Positions 1-9,531 of a DNA stretch of 64,000 nt are shown one piece after another. The stretch spans positions 1-64,000 of the forward strand of contig JAAVBZ010000045.1 of NCBI GenBank assembly GCA_014803415.1, read 5' to 3'. This DNA is from Lachnospiraceae bacterium (lineage in GTDB: Bacteria > Bacillota > Clostridia > Lachnospirales > Lachnospiraceae). Under the pieces are notes generated by a model. It was not told the DNA's origin. It ran no database searches and was given only the letters and a program-made list of their open reading frames with translations. Position 1 is the stretch's first letter; each line of letters opens with the position of its first letter. The translations under genes were made by a program, and so were the position numbers.

Positions 1-147
1 CAGTTCCTGCTAAATACGCAATGGATTCACCCAATTTTTTTCGTACTGAATCAGCACCCACGATGTAAAAATCTTCCCCGTCCTGCTCCAAAGAGCAGCC
101 GTTTAATTTATTATTTAATTCAGTAAAAAAGCAAATTAATAAAGTTA
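1..147 (-). pseudogene. Headless open frame, possible phage tail-protein fragment, running off the left edge
   Basis: Minus-strand frame reads ...CFFTELNNKLNGCSLEQDGEDFYIVGADSVRKKLGESIAYLAGT without a stop to the edge; an in-frame stop lies just upstream and there is no ATG/GTG start. Confidence 0.3.
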
Positions 148-156
148 GAGCCTATG

Positions 157-187
157 AGCCGAATATGAGAAATCATATCCGGCTTTT
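157..187 (+). terminator. Intergenic hairpin AGCCGAATATGA-GAAA-TCATATCCGGCT + TTT
   Basis: 12-bp stem with one mismatch, GAAA tetraloop, short T run. Confidence 0.6.
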
Positions 188-225
188 AGCTTATAAATAC
201 AAAACAGAAGGAGGTAAGAACAGAA

Positions 226-543
226 ATGGAAGAAAAGTACATTTCATTACGGGAGCATGAGGCTTTCGAGAGAAGGATGGATGAGGCGAATGAGAGGCAA
301 AGTAAACGTATCAGCATCCTCGAAGATGAAGTAAAGGAACTCCGGAAAATCTCCAGTGACATCAAATCTCTTTTAGTAGAGATGAAAGGCATGAGGGAGG
401 AACAGGAGAAACAGGGAGAAAGGTTGGCAACGTTAGAGGGGCGCGATGGTGAGAAGTGGAGAGATACGGCAAAAGATGTTCTCTTTACTGTAATTGGAAT
501 TATTCTTGCCTATGTCTTTATGAAGGTAGGGATAGGTACATAA
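226..543 (+). CDS. Phage XhlA-like protein (coiled coil plus C-terminal TM helix)
   Basis: 105 aa; heptad-like N-terminus followed by VLFTVIGIILAYVFMKVG; RBS aaggaggtaag; upstream of holin and lysin. Confidence 0.6.
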   Translation: MEEKYISLREHEAFERRMDEANERQSKRISILEDEVKELRKISSDIKSLLVEMKGMREEQEKQGERLATLEGRDGEKWRDTAKDVLFTVIGIILAYVFMKVGIGT

Positions 544-938
544 TGGAGCTATTTAAGTTAATTATTGCCTTTGTTATTGGAATGATAGCCGCATTTCTGA
601 TTGTGGCTATCATAAACCTTAGAACAATTAAACGTATGCGGGAAAAGAGAAAAAGAATCGGTCTTAACACTTATACGAAACTTATTACAACGGCAGTAGT
701 AGCGCACGGAATGGTGCTAACGTCATGTTCCTACATACTTGCATATATAGGAATGGATCCCGTTGTTGACGTTTCGAGTACCATCGTAAAGGAAATTGTT
801 GCCCCTCTGGTGGTATATCTTGGAACGAATACAATTATGAACATTTTTGAAAAAAATAAGCTAAGTTTTTCTGTTCCGCTTAATACGGAACTTATTAACA
901 AAGAAAATTCAAATGCCGACAATGGAGCGGCAGGATAG
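543..938 (+). CDS. Small phage membrane protein
   Basis: Start overlaps the preceding stop (TAATG); N-terminal hydrophobic helix MELFKLIIAFVIGMIAAFLIVAIINL and a second hydrophobic region. Confidence 0.6.
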   Translation: MELFKLIIAFVIGMIAAFLIVAIINLRTIKRMREKRKRIGLNTYTKLITTAVVAHGMVLTSCSYILAYIGMDPVVDVSSTIVKEIVAPLVVYLGTNTIMNIFEKNKLSFSVPLNTELINKENSNADNGAAG

Positions 939-949
939 GAGGAAAAGTT

Positions 950-1264
950 ATGAGTTTAGAATTTTTGGTAATTGCACTGTTGGCTATATCAATTCTTACC
1001 AACCTGACGGTAGAGGGTATCAAAAAGATTGCCGACAAGAAAGAAAAAGATTATTCCGCAAATGTGCTTGCGGCAATCACATCGGTTGTCATATCGGTGG
1101 CGGTATCTGTTGGGTATCTGGTGTGGACGGAAACGGCGTTTAATGCCAAGATCGCAGTTGAATTGATCGCGCTTATGTATCTTAGCTTTTTAGTTGCTAC
1201 AAACGGATATGATAAGGTTATTCAGGCAATCACGCAGATAAAGGAAGCAAGAAAAGTAAAGTAG
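950..1264 (+). CDS. Phage holin-like protein
   Basis: 104 aa with three hydrophobic segments, immediately upstream of the endolysin. Confidence 0.65.
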   Translation: MSLEFLVIALLAISILTNLTVEGIKKIADKKEKDYSANVLAAITSVVISVAVSVGYLVWTETAFNAKIAVELIALMYLSFLVATNGYDKVIQAITQIKEARKVK

Positions 1265-1300
1265 CAGCAATTCCGCTGTGAAATGAATAAAGAGCCATTG

Positions 1301-1329
1301 AGCCGGGTGTGTAAAGCATCCGGCTTTTC
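1301..1329 (+). terminator. Intergenic hairpin AGCCGGGTG...CATCCGGCTTTT
   Basis: 9-bp stem (one G-T) plus T run; resembles the hairpin at 157-187. Confidence 0.6.
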
Positions 1330-1346
1330 TTATTGGAGGTGGTCTT

Positions 1347-2723
1347 ATGGCATTAAAAGGAAATACACGAGAGGAACAGATCTGGAATTTCCTTAAAACG
1401 GAGATAGAAAATGATTACGGAGTTGCCGGACTCATGGGAAATTTGCACGCAGAAAGTGGTTTGAATCCACAGAATCTCGAAAATCTGTGTGAGAAACGGC
1501 TGAAAGAGGCGGGGAAATCCTATTGCACGGACGAAACCTACACAGCAGCAGTAGACAGTGGAAAAATAAGCCGTGATGAATTTTTGAATCCGCTTCCCGG
1601 AAAACAATATGGATACGGACTGGCACAATGGACCTCTGCAGGACGGAAAGCCGGATTATATGATCTGGCAAAGTCAAAAGGTAAATCAATCGGGGATCTG
1701 GAAACACAGCTTGAATTTCTGTGTCAGGAATTAAGAAATGGCTATAAGTCTGTTCTTTCTGTGTTAAAGAGTGCAACCGAGATAAAAGCAGCATCGGATA
1801 TGGTCTTGATAAAATTTGAAAACCCAAAGAACAAAGGTGATTCGGTAAAGAAAGAACGGGTCGGTTATTGCCAGACATTTTTCGACAAATATGCGATGGG
1901 AGGCAAAAAGATGAGCATAAAAGTAGGAAGCGCAAGAATAGATGAAAACGGAAAAATTTCCGGTGGAGCTGCAGGCGACCAGACCGGGAAAGAGGTCAGC
2001 ACGCAGGATTATTACCTGCACTCAAAAGGCTGGTATCTTCTCAGGCCAAAGAGCGTAGAAGATGCTAACAAACTTGCGGCTTCAATGCTGGCAGCTTGTG
2101 AAAATGACAATATCGGTTATTGTCAGGGTCATAGGACGACAGTAATCGCAATGTTACAGAAATATGGAAGCATGGCGGCTATTAAGGAAAAGACCGAGGC
2201 AGACTGCGGAACACTCGTTAGAGGGTGCTGTATCGAATCAGGATTTGACCCCGGAAACTTCACAACCGCAAACGAGGCAAGCTGTCTTGAAAACACTGGA
2301 AGATTTGAAAAAAAGATTTCCGTAACATCTTCCACTACATTATACAACGGAGATGTCCTTGTAACAAAAACAAAGGGGCATACAGTTGTGGTTGTCAGTG
2401 GAAATCCCAGAAGCGGATCTTCTGCCGGAAGTTCAAATGCGGCATCCGTCAATAATGGAAATGCCCTCATAAAAAAGATGCAGTCAGCAAAATCAAAAAG
2501 TAGCAGCCTTTCCGGTACATATAAAACAACCGCGAACTTAAATCTGCAGTATGGTCCGGACAAAGATAAGTATGACTCCATAGTCATTCTCCCCACCGGA
2601 ACAAAATGTCAGTGCTATGGATATTATACATTAGCATCCGATGTAAAGTGGTTATATGTTACTACTTCTGTGAACGGAAAGCAGTATACAGGATTTGTTA
2701 GCATGAAATATTTGGCAAGATAG
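1347..2723 (+). CDS. Phage endolysin: tail-lysozyme domain, NlpC/P60-like middle region, C-terminal SH3-like domain
   Basis: MALKGNTREEQIWNFLKTEIENDYGVAGLMGNLHAESGLNPQN...YGLAQWT is tail-lysozyme-like; C-terminus YKTTANLNLQYGPDKDKYDSIVILPTGTKCQCYGYY is SH3-like. Confidence 0.85.
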   Translation: MALKGNTREEQIWNFLKTEIENDYGVAGLMGNLHAESGLNPQNLENLCEKRLKEAGKSYCTDETYTAAVDSGKISRDEFLNPLPGKQYGYGLAQWTSAGRKAGLYDLAKSKGKSIGDLETQLEFLCQELRNGYKSVLSVLKSATEIKAASDMVLIKFENPKNKGDSVKKERVGYCQTFFDKYAMGGKKMSIKVGSARIDENGKISGGAAGDQTGKEVSTQDYYLHSKGWYLLRPKSVEDANKLAASMLAACENDNIGYCQGHRTTVIAMLQKYGSMAAIKEKTEADCGTLVRGCCIESGFDPGNFTTANEASCLENTGRFEKKISVTSSTTLYNGDVLVTKTKGHTVVVVSGNPRSGSSAGSSNAASVNNGNALIKKMQSAKSKSSSLSGTYKTTANLNLQYGPDKDKYDSIVILPTGTKCQCYGYYTLASDVKWLYVTTSVNGKQYTGFVSMKYLAR

Positions 2724-2963
2724 CTGTTGAATTGTTGCATTACAGAAAGATATATTTGAAACATACGATTTTGATTATTTATGAGGCCACAATGTAAAGA
2801 GTTTTGGATATAAATTGAAATAATCGAAGATAAAATGAAGTAGTAATATACGCGTAATATGCAATGTGTCCCGAAAGCCGCATAAACACTGAGAACCTGT
2901 GCTGAGGCTATGACTGCTCAGGGTATTGTTTAGTCATTATTAATAAAATAAGAGATTATCAGG

Positions 2964-3005
2964 GAGGGCTCTGGAAATACTATATTTTCAGAGCTTTCTT
3001 TTTTT
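2964..3005 (+). terminator. Rho-independent terminator at the prophage/chromosome junction region
   Basis: ggctctggaaatactatattttcagagctttcttttttt: long stem plus T tract. Confidence 0.75.
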
Positions 3006-3094
3006 ATGGGCGGACCAAAGTCATATAGGTTTGTCCGGCTCAGGGTATTGTTTTATCATGCAGTTGTGGTAAAATTGTACTAGGAAACGGAGGC

Positions 3095-5434
3095 ATGAAT
3101 ATGAATATTGAATTTGTTTTAGAACAGCTTGATTCTCTTTTTTCAAATCATCAGGTAGACCGTGTGGAAAAATTTTTGACGGGAAAAATCGAGGAAGCAG
3201 CCATGGAGGGTGATAAAAGTGCAGTGATCACCCTGATGAATGAGCTGATCGGGCATTTCAGAGAAACAGGAGAGGCTGAAAAGTCAGTAGAGTATTGCCA
3301 TCAGGTACTTCAGTTAATGCAGAAGCTGGGACTTGAAGGGACTGTTCCTTATGCCACCACACTGATCAATGTGGCCAATGCATACAGAGCAGCCGGACTG
3401 CTTCGGGAATCTATGGCAGCATATCAAAATGTAAAAACTATTTATGAAGGCAATATTGCTTATAATGATTTCCGTTATGCAAGTCTATATAATAATATGA
3501 GTCTTCTGTTTCAGGAAATGGGAGATTACGAAAGTGCCTGTGACTGTCTGGAAAGAGCGCTGGGAATTGCAACTTTATATAATGATGCAAGAATAGAGGT
3601 GGCCATTACCTATACAAATCTGGCGGCATCACAGCTTAAGCTTGGCAGATATGAGGAAGCTATCATCAATCTGAAAAGAGCTTTTTCTATTTTCGAGATG
3701 GATGAAGACAGGGATTATCATTACAGCGGCGCATTGTCAGCTATGGGAGAAGCACAGTATCTGGCAGGTAATCTGGAAGAATCAGCCAGATATTATAAAC
3801 TGGCTTTAAATGAGATTGAAAGAAATGTAGGAAAAAATAAAGCGTATGAGATCACTTTGCAGAATCTGAATGCTGTTACTATGCAGATGCACAATCCGCC
3901 GGTCAATAACAGAAGTTTCCGGAACGGGCTGGAATTATGTGAAGCATTTTACAGGGAGTTTGGTATTCCCATGATCCGTTCGAAATTTTCCGCTTATGAG
4001 TCTGCTATCGCAGTAGGTCTTGTAGGGGAAGGATCTGATTGTTTTGGTTTTGACGATGAAGTTTCAAGGGATCATGATTTTGGCCCGGGATTTTGTATGT
4101 GGCTCACAGATCAGACCTATGATGAGATTGGGGAAGAGTTACAGAAAGCATATGATGAACTGCCTCATACTTATATGGGAATTACCAGATTCACTACGGC
4201 CAAAGCACAAAAGCGAGTGGGAGTATTCAGAATCAGTGATTTTTATGAAGGGCTGATCGGGCTTACAGATGTTCCCACTACTCAGAGTCAGTGGCTGTTC
4301 CTGGAGGACTACAGGCTGGCGGCAGCTACAAACGGCAAGGTATTTAAGGATGATCTGGGTGAGTTTACGAGGATACGTAAGGGTATCCTGAGTTACTATC
4401 CTGAGGAAGTAAGGCTTAAGAAGATCGCAAGAGAAGCAGCGCTTATGGCGCAGTCCGGACAGTACAATTATTCACGAATGCTGGGAAGGGGAGAGACAGT
4501 AACGGCGCAGATAGCGCTTGGCGAATTTTTAAAGCACACCATGGCTATGGTTTATCTCCTTAACAGAAAGTATGCTCCTTTTTATAAATGGATGCACAAG
4601 GGACTTTACAGTCTGCCCATTTTAAAAGACATCAGAGATGTTTTAAGTGCATTGGTTGAAATGCCGGCAGGAGATGAAAGAATTCCCCAGACCATAGAAC
4701 TGATCGTTGCCATGATCATAGCAGAGATGAAAAAGCAGGGACTTACCAGCGGAGAGGACAATTATCTGGATCATCATACGGATAATATACTGAAATGCAT
4801 TCCGCAGAAAGATGAGGATAATGTATCTTTTCATAAAGCGCTGATCAATGAAATGGTGACTCTGGAATGGGAGGCTTTTGACAAAGTAGACAATGAAGGC
4901 GGCAGAGCGGATTGTCAGAATGACTGGAATACCTTTTCTATCATGAGGACCAGTCAGTATTATACATGGACCAATGAAATGCTGAAAAGCTATATTCATG
5001 ATTTTCATGTGGCTAATGAAAAAGGGTGGAATCTGATCACTGAAAAGTATGGACGGATGATGGAAAGTACCGCACCTTCAAGATATGCGGAAATCAAAGG
5101 TTCACTTCCCGCTATACCGGAAGTTAAAAAGGAGATTATAGAAGAAATCGTAAAAATACAGGTGGGCTGGATGGAAGATTTTGCGCAGAGATATCCAAAG
5201 GCTGCCGGAAATGCCAGAAGTATTCATACCTATGAGGATAATCTCTATAATACCTCCTATGAGACTTATCTGCGGGGAGAGATTTCTACTTATTCCGATG
5301 AAACGCTGGATCTGTATGGAAGGTTTATTGCCGGTCTGTTTAAGGAAGAAAAAAATCTGGCAGAGATGACCATGCGGAATACAGCACTTCTATATGGCTA
5401 TGAATCACTGGAGGATCTTGAAGCTAAATTATAA
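3095..5434 (+). CDS. Multidomain protein: TPR array + DUF4037 nucleotidyltransferase-like + DUF4125-like
   Basis: N-terminal TPRs; GLVGEGSDCFGFDDEVSRDHDFGPGFCMWL; C-terminal LEWEAFDKVDNEGGRADCQNDWNTFSIMRTSQYYTW. Confidence 0.75.
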   Translation: MNMNIEFVLEQLDSLFSNHQVDRVEKFLTGKIEEAAMEGDKSAVITLMNELIGHFRETGEAEKSVEYCHQVLQLMQKLGLEGTVPYATTLINVANAYRAAGLLRESMAAYQNVKTIYEGNIAYNDFRYASLYNNMSLLFQEMGDYESACDCLERALGIATLYNDARIEVAITYTNLAASQLKLGRYEEAIINLKRAFSIFEMDEDRDYHYSGALSAMGEAQYLAGNLEESARYYKLALNEIERNVGKNKAYEITLQNLNAVTMQMHNPPVNNRSFRNGLELCEAFYREFGIPMIRSKFSAYESAIAVGLVGEGSDCFGFDDEVSRDHDFGPGFCMWLTDQTYDEIGEELQKAYDELPHTYMGITRFTTAKAQKRVGVFRISDFYEGLIGLTDVPTTQSQWLFLEDYRLAAATNGKVFKDDLGEFTRIRKGILSYYPEEVRLKKIAREAALMAQSGQYNYSRMLGRGETVTAQIALGEFLKHTMAMVYLLNRKYAPFYKWMHKGLYSLPILKDIRDVLSALVEMPAGDERIPQTIELIVAMIIAEMKKQGLTSGEDNYLDHHTDNILKCIPQKDEDNVSFHKALINEMVTLEWEAFDKVDNEGGRADCQNDWNTFSIMRTSQYYTWTNEMLKSYIHDFHVANEKGWNLITEKYGRMMESTAPSRYAEIKGSLPAIPEVKKEIIEEIVKIQVGWMEDFAQRYPKAAGNARSIHTYEDNLYNTSYETYLRGEISTYSDETLDLYGRFIAGLFKEEKNLAEMTMRNTALLYGYESLEDLEAKL

Positions 5435-5443
5435 TAGAATAAT

Positions 5444-5490
5444 CTGCCGGGTACGGTCTTTCGATACTGACTGTATCCGGCAGAACTTTT
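5444..5490 (+). terminator. Hairpin terminator between the TPR protein and MATE gene
   Basis: ctgccgggtac...gtatccggcag, 11-bp stem with one G-T, then aactttt. Confidence 0.6.
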
Positions 5491-5500
5491 GAAAAGGTGA

Positions 5501-6868
5501 ATGAAAATGAGTGCAAAAGAAAAAAAATCATTTGAAATAGATATGTGTTCCGGAGCCCTGCTTCCGAAAATACTGTTGTTTACATTGCCCCTTATTTTAT
5601 CAGGCATCCTTCAGCTTCTGTTTAATGCGGCAGATGTTGTTGTGGTAGGGAGATTTGCTGGAAATGAGTCACTGGCAGCGGTGGGTTCCACAGGTTCTCT
5701 GACAAACCTTCTGGTAAATCTGTTTATGGGATTGTCCGTCGGGGTTAATGTGCTGGTATCCAGATACTATGGCGGTAAAAAAGAGGAAGATGTCAGCAGT
5801 ACGGTACATACTTCCATGATCGTCAGTGTGGTGGGAGGAATCTTTCTGGCGATTCTGGGATTTGTAGTTGCCAGACCGATGCTTAAGCTGATGGATACGC
5901 CGGAAGATGTTATTAATCTGTCTGTATTGTACATGAGGATTTATTTCATGGGAATGCCTGTTATGCTTTTGTATAATTTTGGGAGCGCCATCCTCCGGGC
6001 AATAGGTGATACCAGAAGACCGCTGTATTATCTAATGATAGCGGGTGTTATCAATGTGGGATTGAATCTTTTGTTCGTAATTGAATTTCAGATGGGAGTA
6101 GCTGGCGTTGCTCTGGCAACGGTGATCTCTCAGTGTGTATCGGCGGGACTTATCGTAAGATGCTTAATGATGAGCGAAGGCTGCTTTCAACTTTCTTTCA
6201 GTAAACTGCATATGGATTGGGATAAATTTGGAAGAATCGCGCGTATCGGCCTGCCGGCAGGAGTACAGGGCTCTCTGTTCTCTATATCCAATGTGCTGAT
6301 CCAGTCATCAGTGAATTCCTTTGGCTCTATTGCAATGGCGGGAAATACGGCAGGAAGTAATATAGAAGGGTTTGTATATACCTCTATGAATGCGGTGCAT
6401 CAGGCAGCGGTAAGCTTTACAGGACAGAATCTTGGAGGAAAGAAGTTTTACAGGATCAATAAGATACTGATAGAATGTCTGCTCATCGTTACGATAATCG
6501 GTCTGGTCATGGGAAATGGGGCCGTGCTTTTGGCTCATCAGCTGCTTGGGCTATATTCCCCGGATCCGGAAGTGATTGCATATGGAATTGGGAGAATGAG
6601 TATCATTTGTGCTACATATTGTTTATGTGGTATTATGGATGTTATGGTGGGCAGTATCAGGGGGCTTGGATATGCGGTCATGCCTATGATCGTATCGTTG
6701 ATGGGAGCCTGTGTATTTCGGATCATATGGATATATACCATATTTGCATGGAACAGAAGTCTGGAAACACTTTATATTTCCTATCCTATCTCATGGGCAT
6801 TGACATTCTTTGCTCATGCAATATGTTTTCTGATCGTCAGGAAAAAAATGGAAAAGAGAATGTGCTGA
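5501..6868 (+). CDS. MATE family efflux transporter
   Basis: PLILSGILQLLFNAADVVVVGRFAGNESLAAVGSTGSLTNLLVNLFMGLSVGVNVLVSRYYG; about 12 TM segments. Confidence 0.9.
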   Translation: MKMSAKEKKSFEIDMCSGALLPKILLFTLPLILSGILQLLFNAADVVVVGRFAGNESLAAVGSTGSLTNLLVNLFMGLSVGVNVLVSRYYGGKKEEDVSSTVHTSMIVSVVGGIFLAILGFVVARPMLKLMDTPEDVINLSVLYMRIYFMGMPVMLLYNFGSAILRAIGDTRRPLYYLMIAGVINVGLNLLFVIEFQMGVAGVALATVISQCVSAGLIVRCLMMSEGCFQLSFSKLHMDWDKFGRIARIGLPAGVQGSLFSISNVLIQSSVNSFGSIAMAGNTAGSNIEGFVYTSMNAVHQAAVSFTGQNLGGKKFYRINKILIECLLIVTIIGLVMGNGAVLLAHQLLGLYSPDPEVIAYGIGRMSIICATYCLCGIMDVMVGSIRGLGYAVMPMIVSLMGACVFRIIWIYTIFAWNRSLETLYISYPISWALTFFAHAICFLIVRKKMEKRMC

Positions 6869-6892
6869 ATAGGGAAATGGAGATTTATAAGT

Positions 6893-8200
6893 ATGAATGA
6901 TTTATTTAAAGTGGAGAAGATAGAGGAGATCGATAAAATTGAGGTACAGGTTCCGGGATCTAAAAGTATTACCAACAGAGCTCTTTTACTGGCAGCCATA
7001 TCAGGTAAAAAATGTGTTCTTCATGGGATTCTGTTCAGTGATGATTCCAGGGCTTTTCTTGACAGCCTGCAGAGGCTGGGCTTTGAAGTTGAGATCGATG
7101 AAAAAATAAAAGATGTTATCATAACCGGAACAGGCGGGAAAATACCAAATTCCCATGCATCAATTGATGTACGGAGCGCAGGTACGGCAGCCAGATTCCT
7201 TACAGTTATGCTGGCGCTGGCAGGAGGAGAGTATGAAATGAATGCATCTCCCCAGATGTGCCGACGTCCCATGGAACCCTTACTTACTCTTTTGAAAGAA
7301 AATGGCGTGGAATTTACTTTTAAAGGGGAAGAAGGACACTTTCCTTTTTCCATGAAGTCAAAAGCTGTTTCTATGAAAGAGGTCAATATTGATACAGGGA
7401 TCAGCAGCCAGTTTGCCAGTGCATTATTAATGTCAGGGGTTTTACTGAAAGATGGCCTGAAAGTAACCATGTCAGGAGACAGGACAGAAGGCGCATATAT
7501 TAAAATGACGCTTGCCATGATGAAACAGTTTGGTATTGGTGTGCAGAAAGAAGGAAATTACTGCATGGTACCTCACGATACCGGATTTGGACTTTCAGAG
7601 TACCGGATCGAACCGGATGTATCAGGGGCATGTTACTTTTATGCTATGGCTCCATTATTAAAAACAAATGTTATTGTTAGAGATGTACAGATGGATTCTC
7701 TTCAGGGAGATATTAAATTCCTTGGGATTCTGGAGCAGATGGGATGTATATTAGAAGAGACGTCAATAGGGATCAGGGTACAGGGAAGCAATCTGAATGA
7801 ATATCCCGGAGTTAGTGTTTCCATGAAGGATTTTTCCGATCAGACAATGACTATGGCGTCTATTGCACCTTTTGCCAAAACCCCTACTTTAATTCGGAAT
7901 ATAGGTCATATCAGGTTTCAGGAATCTGATAGGATCAGCGCCACCATCACAGAGCTGACCCGAATGGGGATCAGGTGTGAAGAAGCACCGGAAGAAGATG
8001 GAATTCGTATCTATCCCGTTTCTTTGGATGAAGTGAAAGAAGCGGAAGTGGAAACTTATGAAGATCATCGAATGGCCATGTCTTTTACCTTGGTGGGACT
8101 TAAAACGGGTAAGATCGCTATCAAAGATCCGGGATGCTGCAGGAAAACATTTGAAAACTATTTTGAACTGATCAGTGCGTTAAGCAGATCAGGAATATAG
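6893..8200 (+). CDS. aroA: 3-phosphoshikimate 1-carboxyvinyltransferase (EPSP synthase)
   Basis: VPGSKSITNRALLLAA; DVRSAGTAARFLTVMLAL; RFQESDRISATITEL; EDHRMAMSFTLVGL. Confidence 0.95.
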   Translation: MNDLFKVEKIEEIDKIEVQVPGSKSITNRALLLAAISGKKCVLHGILFSDDSRAFLDSLQRLGFEVEIDEKIKDVIITGTGGKIPNSHASIDVRSAGTAARFLTVMLALAGGEYEMNASPQMCRRPMEPLLTLLKENGVEFTFKGEEGHFPFSMKSKAVSMKEVNIDTGISSQFASALLMSGVLLKDGLKVTMSGDRTEGAYIKMTLAMMKQFGIGVQKEGNYCMVPHDTGFGLSEYRIEPDVSGACYFYAMAPLLKTNVIVRDVQMDSLQGDIKFLGILEQMGCILEETSIGIRVQGSNLNEYPGVSVSMKDFSDQTMTMASIAPFAKTPTLIRNIGHIRFQESDRISATITELTRMGIRCEEAPEEDGIRIYPVSLDEVKEAEVETYEDHRMAMSFTLVGLKTGKIAIKDPGCCRKTFENYFELISALSRSGI

Positions 8201-8216
8201 GGAGATTTAGAAATAT

Positions 8217-9527
8217 ATGGATAAAATATCGGGCGATATTAAAAAAGAATACAGGGAAAGGGCCGTTCTTGTAGGAGTAGATCTTTCAAAGGGAAACGGG
8301 AAAGAGTATAGTGAGTTTGAACGTTCCATGGAAGAGTTGGAGAATCTGGCTAAATCCTGCTTTATGGAACCGGTTGCCATATTAACCCAGAAGATGGAGA
8401 GTATCAATAAAGGATTATACATTGGCACCGGTAAGGTAAAAGAGGTGCAGGAGGTGGCAGAAAGGCTGGAAGCAGATATTATCATTTTTGATAATGCGTT
8501 GACGCCGTCTCAGCTGCGTAATCTTCAGGATGAATTGGGAAAGCCCATCATAGACAGAACTACTCTGATCCTTGATATTTTTGAAAGCCGTGCCAGAACA
8601 AGAGAAGCAAAACTGCAGGTGGAATCAGCCAGACTTCAGTATCTGCTTCCAAGGCTGGTAGGAATGCATGAAGCCCTGACCAGACAGGGAGGCACCAGCG
8701 GAAGTATGAGCAGCCGCGGCGCCGGAGAAAAAAAGCTTGAACTGGACAGAAGAAGAATAGAGCAGCGGCTCTCAGAACTGAGAAAAGAGCTTGACCAGGT
8801 TTCCAAAGAGAGAACGGTACAGAGAAAGAAACGTCAGGAATCCAGAATCCCTCTAGCTGCATTAGTGGGGTATACCAATGCGGGAAAATCGACTATTATG
8901 AATGCGATGATAGACAGATATATGGGGGAAGAAAACAAGCGTGTTCTGGAAAAGGATATGCTTTTTGCAACCCTGGATACTACCGTCAGAAGGATCAATA
9001 CAGGAAATAATAAAGACTTTTTGCTGTCAGATACGGTGGGATTTATCCATAAGCTGCCCCACACTCTGGTAAAAGCCTTCCGTTCTACCTTAGAAGAGGT
9101 TCGGAATGCTGACATATTGATTCAGGTAGTGGATTATTCGGATCCCTTTTATCCGGAGCAGATGAAGACCACTGGCGAGACACTGGCAGAATTGGGAGCA
9201 GGAGATATTCCTATGATCATTGTATATAATAAGGCGGATCTGTGTGCGGAAGAGATCTCATATCCCAGAATTCACGAAAATAAGCTCTATATTTCTGCCA
9301 AAGATGATACTTCGGTTCAGATGCTGGTTCAGATGATCATTGAGCGTGCATATTCTGATTTTGTGGAAGTAAAACTGGAAATTCCCTATGATAAAGGAAA
9401 TATTGTGTCATACTTCAGGGAAAATGCCCATATTCTCAGTCAGAAGTATGGTGAAGACGGAACTGAAATCCTGGTAAAGTGTCATAAGGCTGATAGTGAT
9501 AAGTACAGAGAATATATAAGGAACTGA
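8217..9527 (+). CDS. hflX: GTPase HflX
   Basis: TLILDIFESRARTREAKLQVESARLQYLLPRLVG; G1 VGYTNAGKSTIMNAM; LLSDTVGFIHKLPHTLVKAFRSTLEEV. Confidence 0.95.
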   Translation: MDKISGDIKKEYRERAVLVGVDLSKGNGKEYSEFERSMEELENLAKSCFMEPVAILTQKMESINKGLYIGTGKVKEVQEVAERLEADIIIFDNALTPSQLRNLQDELGKPIIDRTTLILDIFESRARTREAKLQVESARLQYLLPRLVGMHEALTRQGGTSGSMSSRGAGEKKLELDRRRIEQRLSELRKELDQVSKERTVQRKKRQESRIPLAALVGYTNAGKSTIMNAMIDRYMGEENKRVLEKDMLFATLDTTVRRINTGNNKDFLLSDTVGFIHKLPHTLVKAFRSTLEEVRNADILIQVVDYSDPFYPEQMKTTGETLAELGAGDIPMIIVYNKADLCAEEISYPRIHENKLYISAKDDTSVQMLVQMIIERAYSDFVEVKLEIPYDKGNIVSYFRENAHILSQKYGEDGTEILVKCHKADSDKYREYIRN

Positions 9528-9531
9528 TAGG

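Noticed and set aside
913-1143. 76-aa plus-strand ORF
   Set aside because: Out of frame with the holin-like gene at 950-1264, which has an RBS and hydrophobic pattern; shadow ORF.
1432-1935. Long minus-strand ORFs opposite the endolysin
   Set aside because: Antisense to a well-supported CDS, with no domain pattern or RBS.
2724-2960. Possible riboswitch in the AT-rich gap after the endolysin
   Set aside because: A local ctgag...ctcag pairing is visible, but no known riboswitch core could be recognised.
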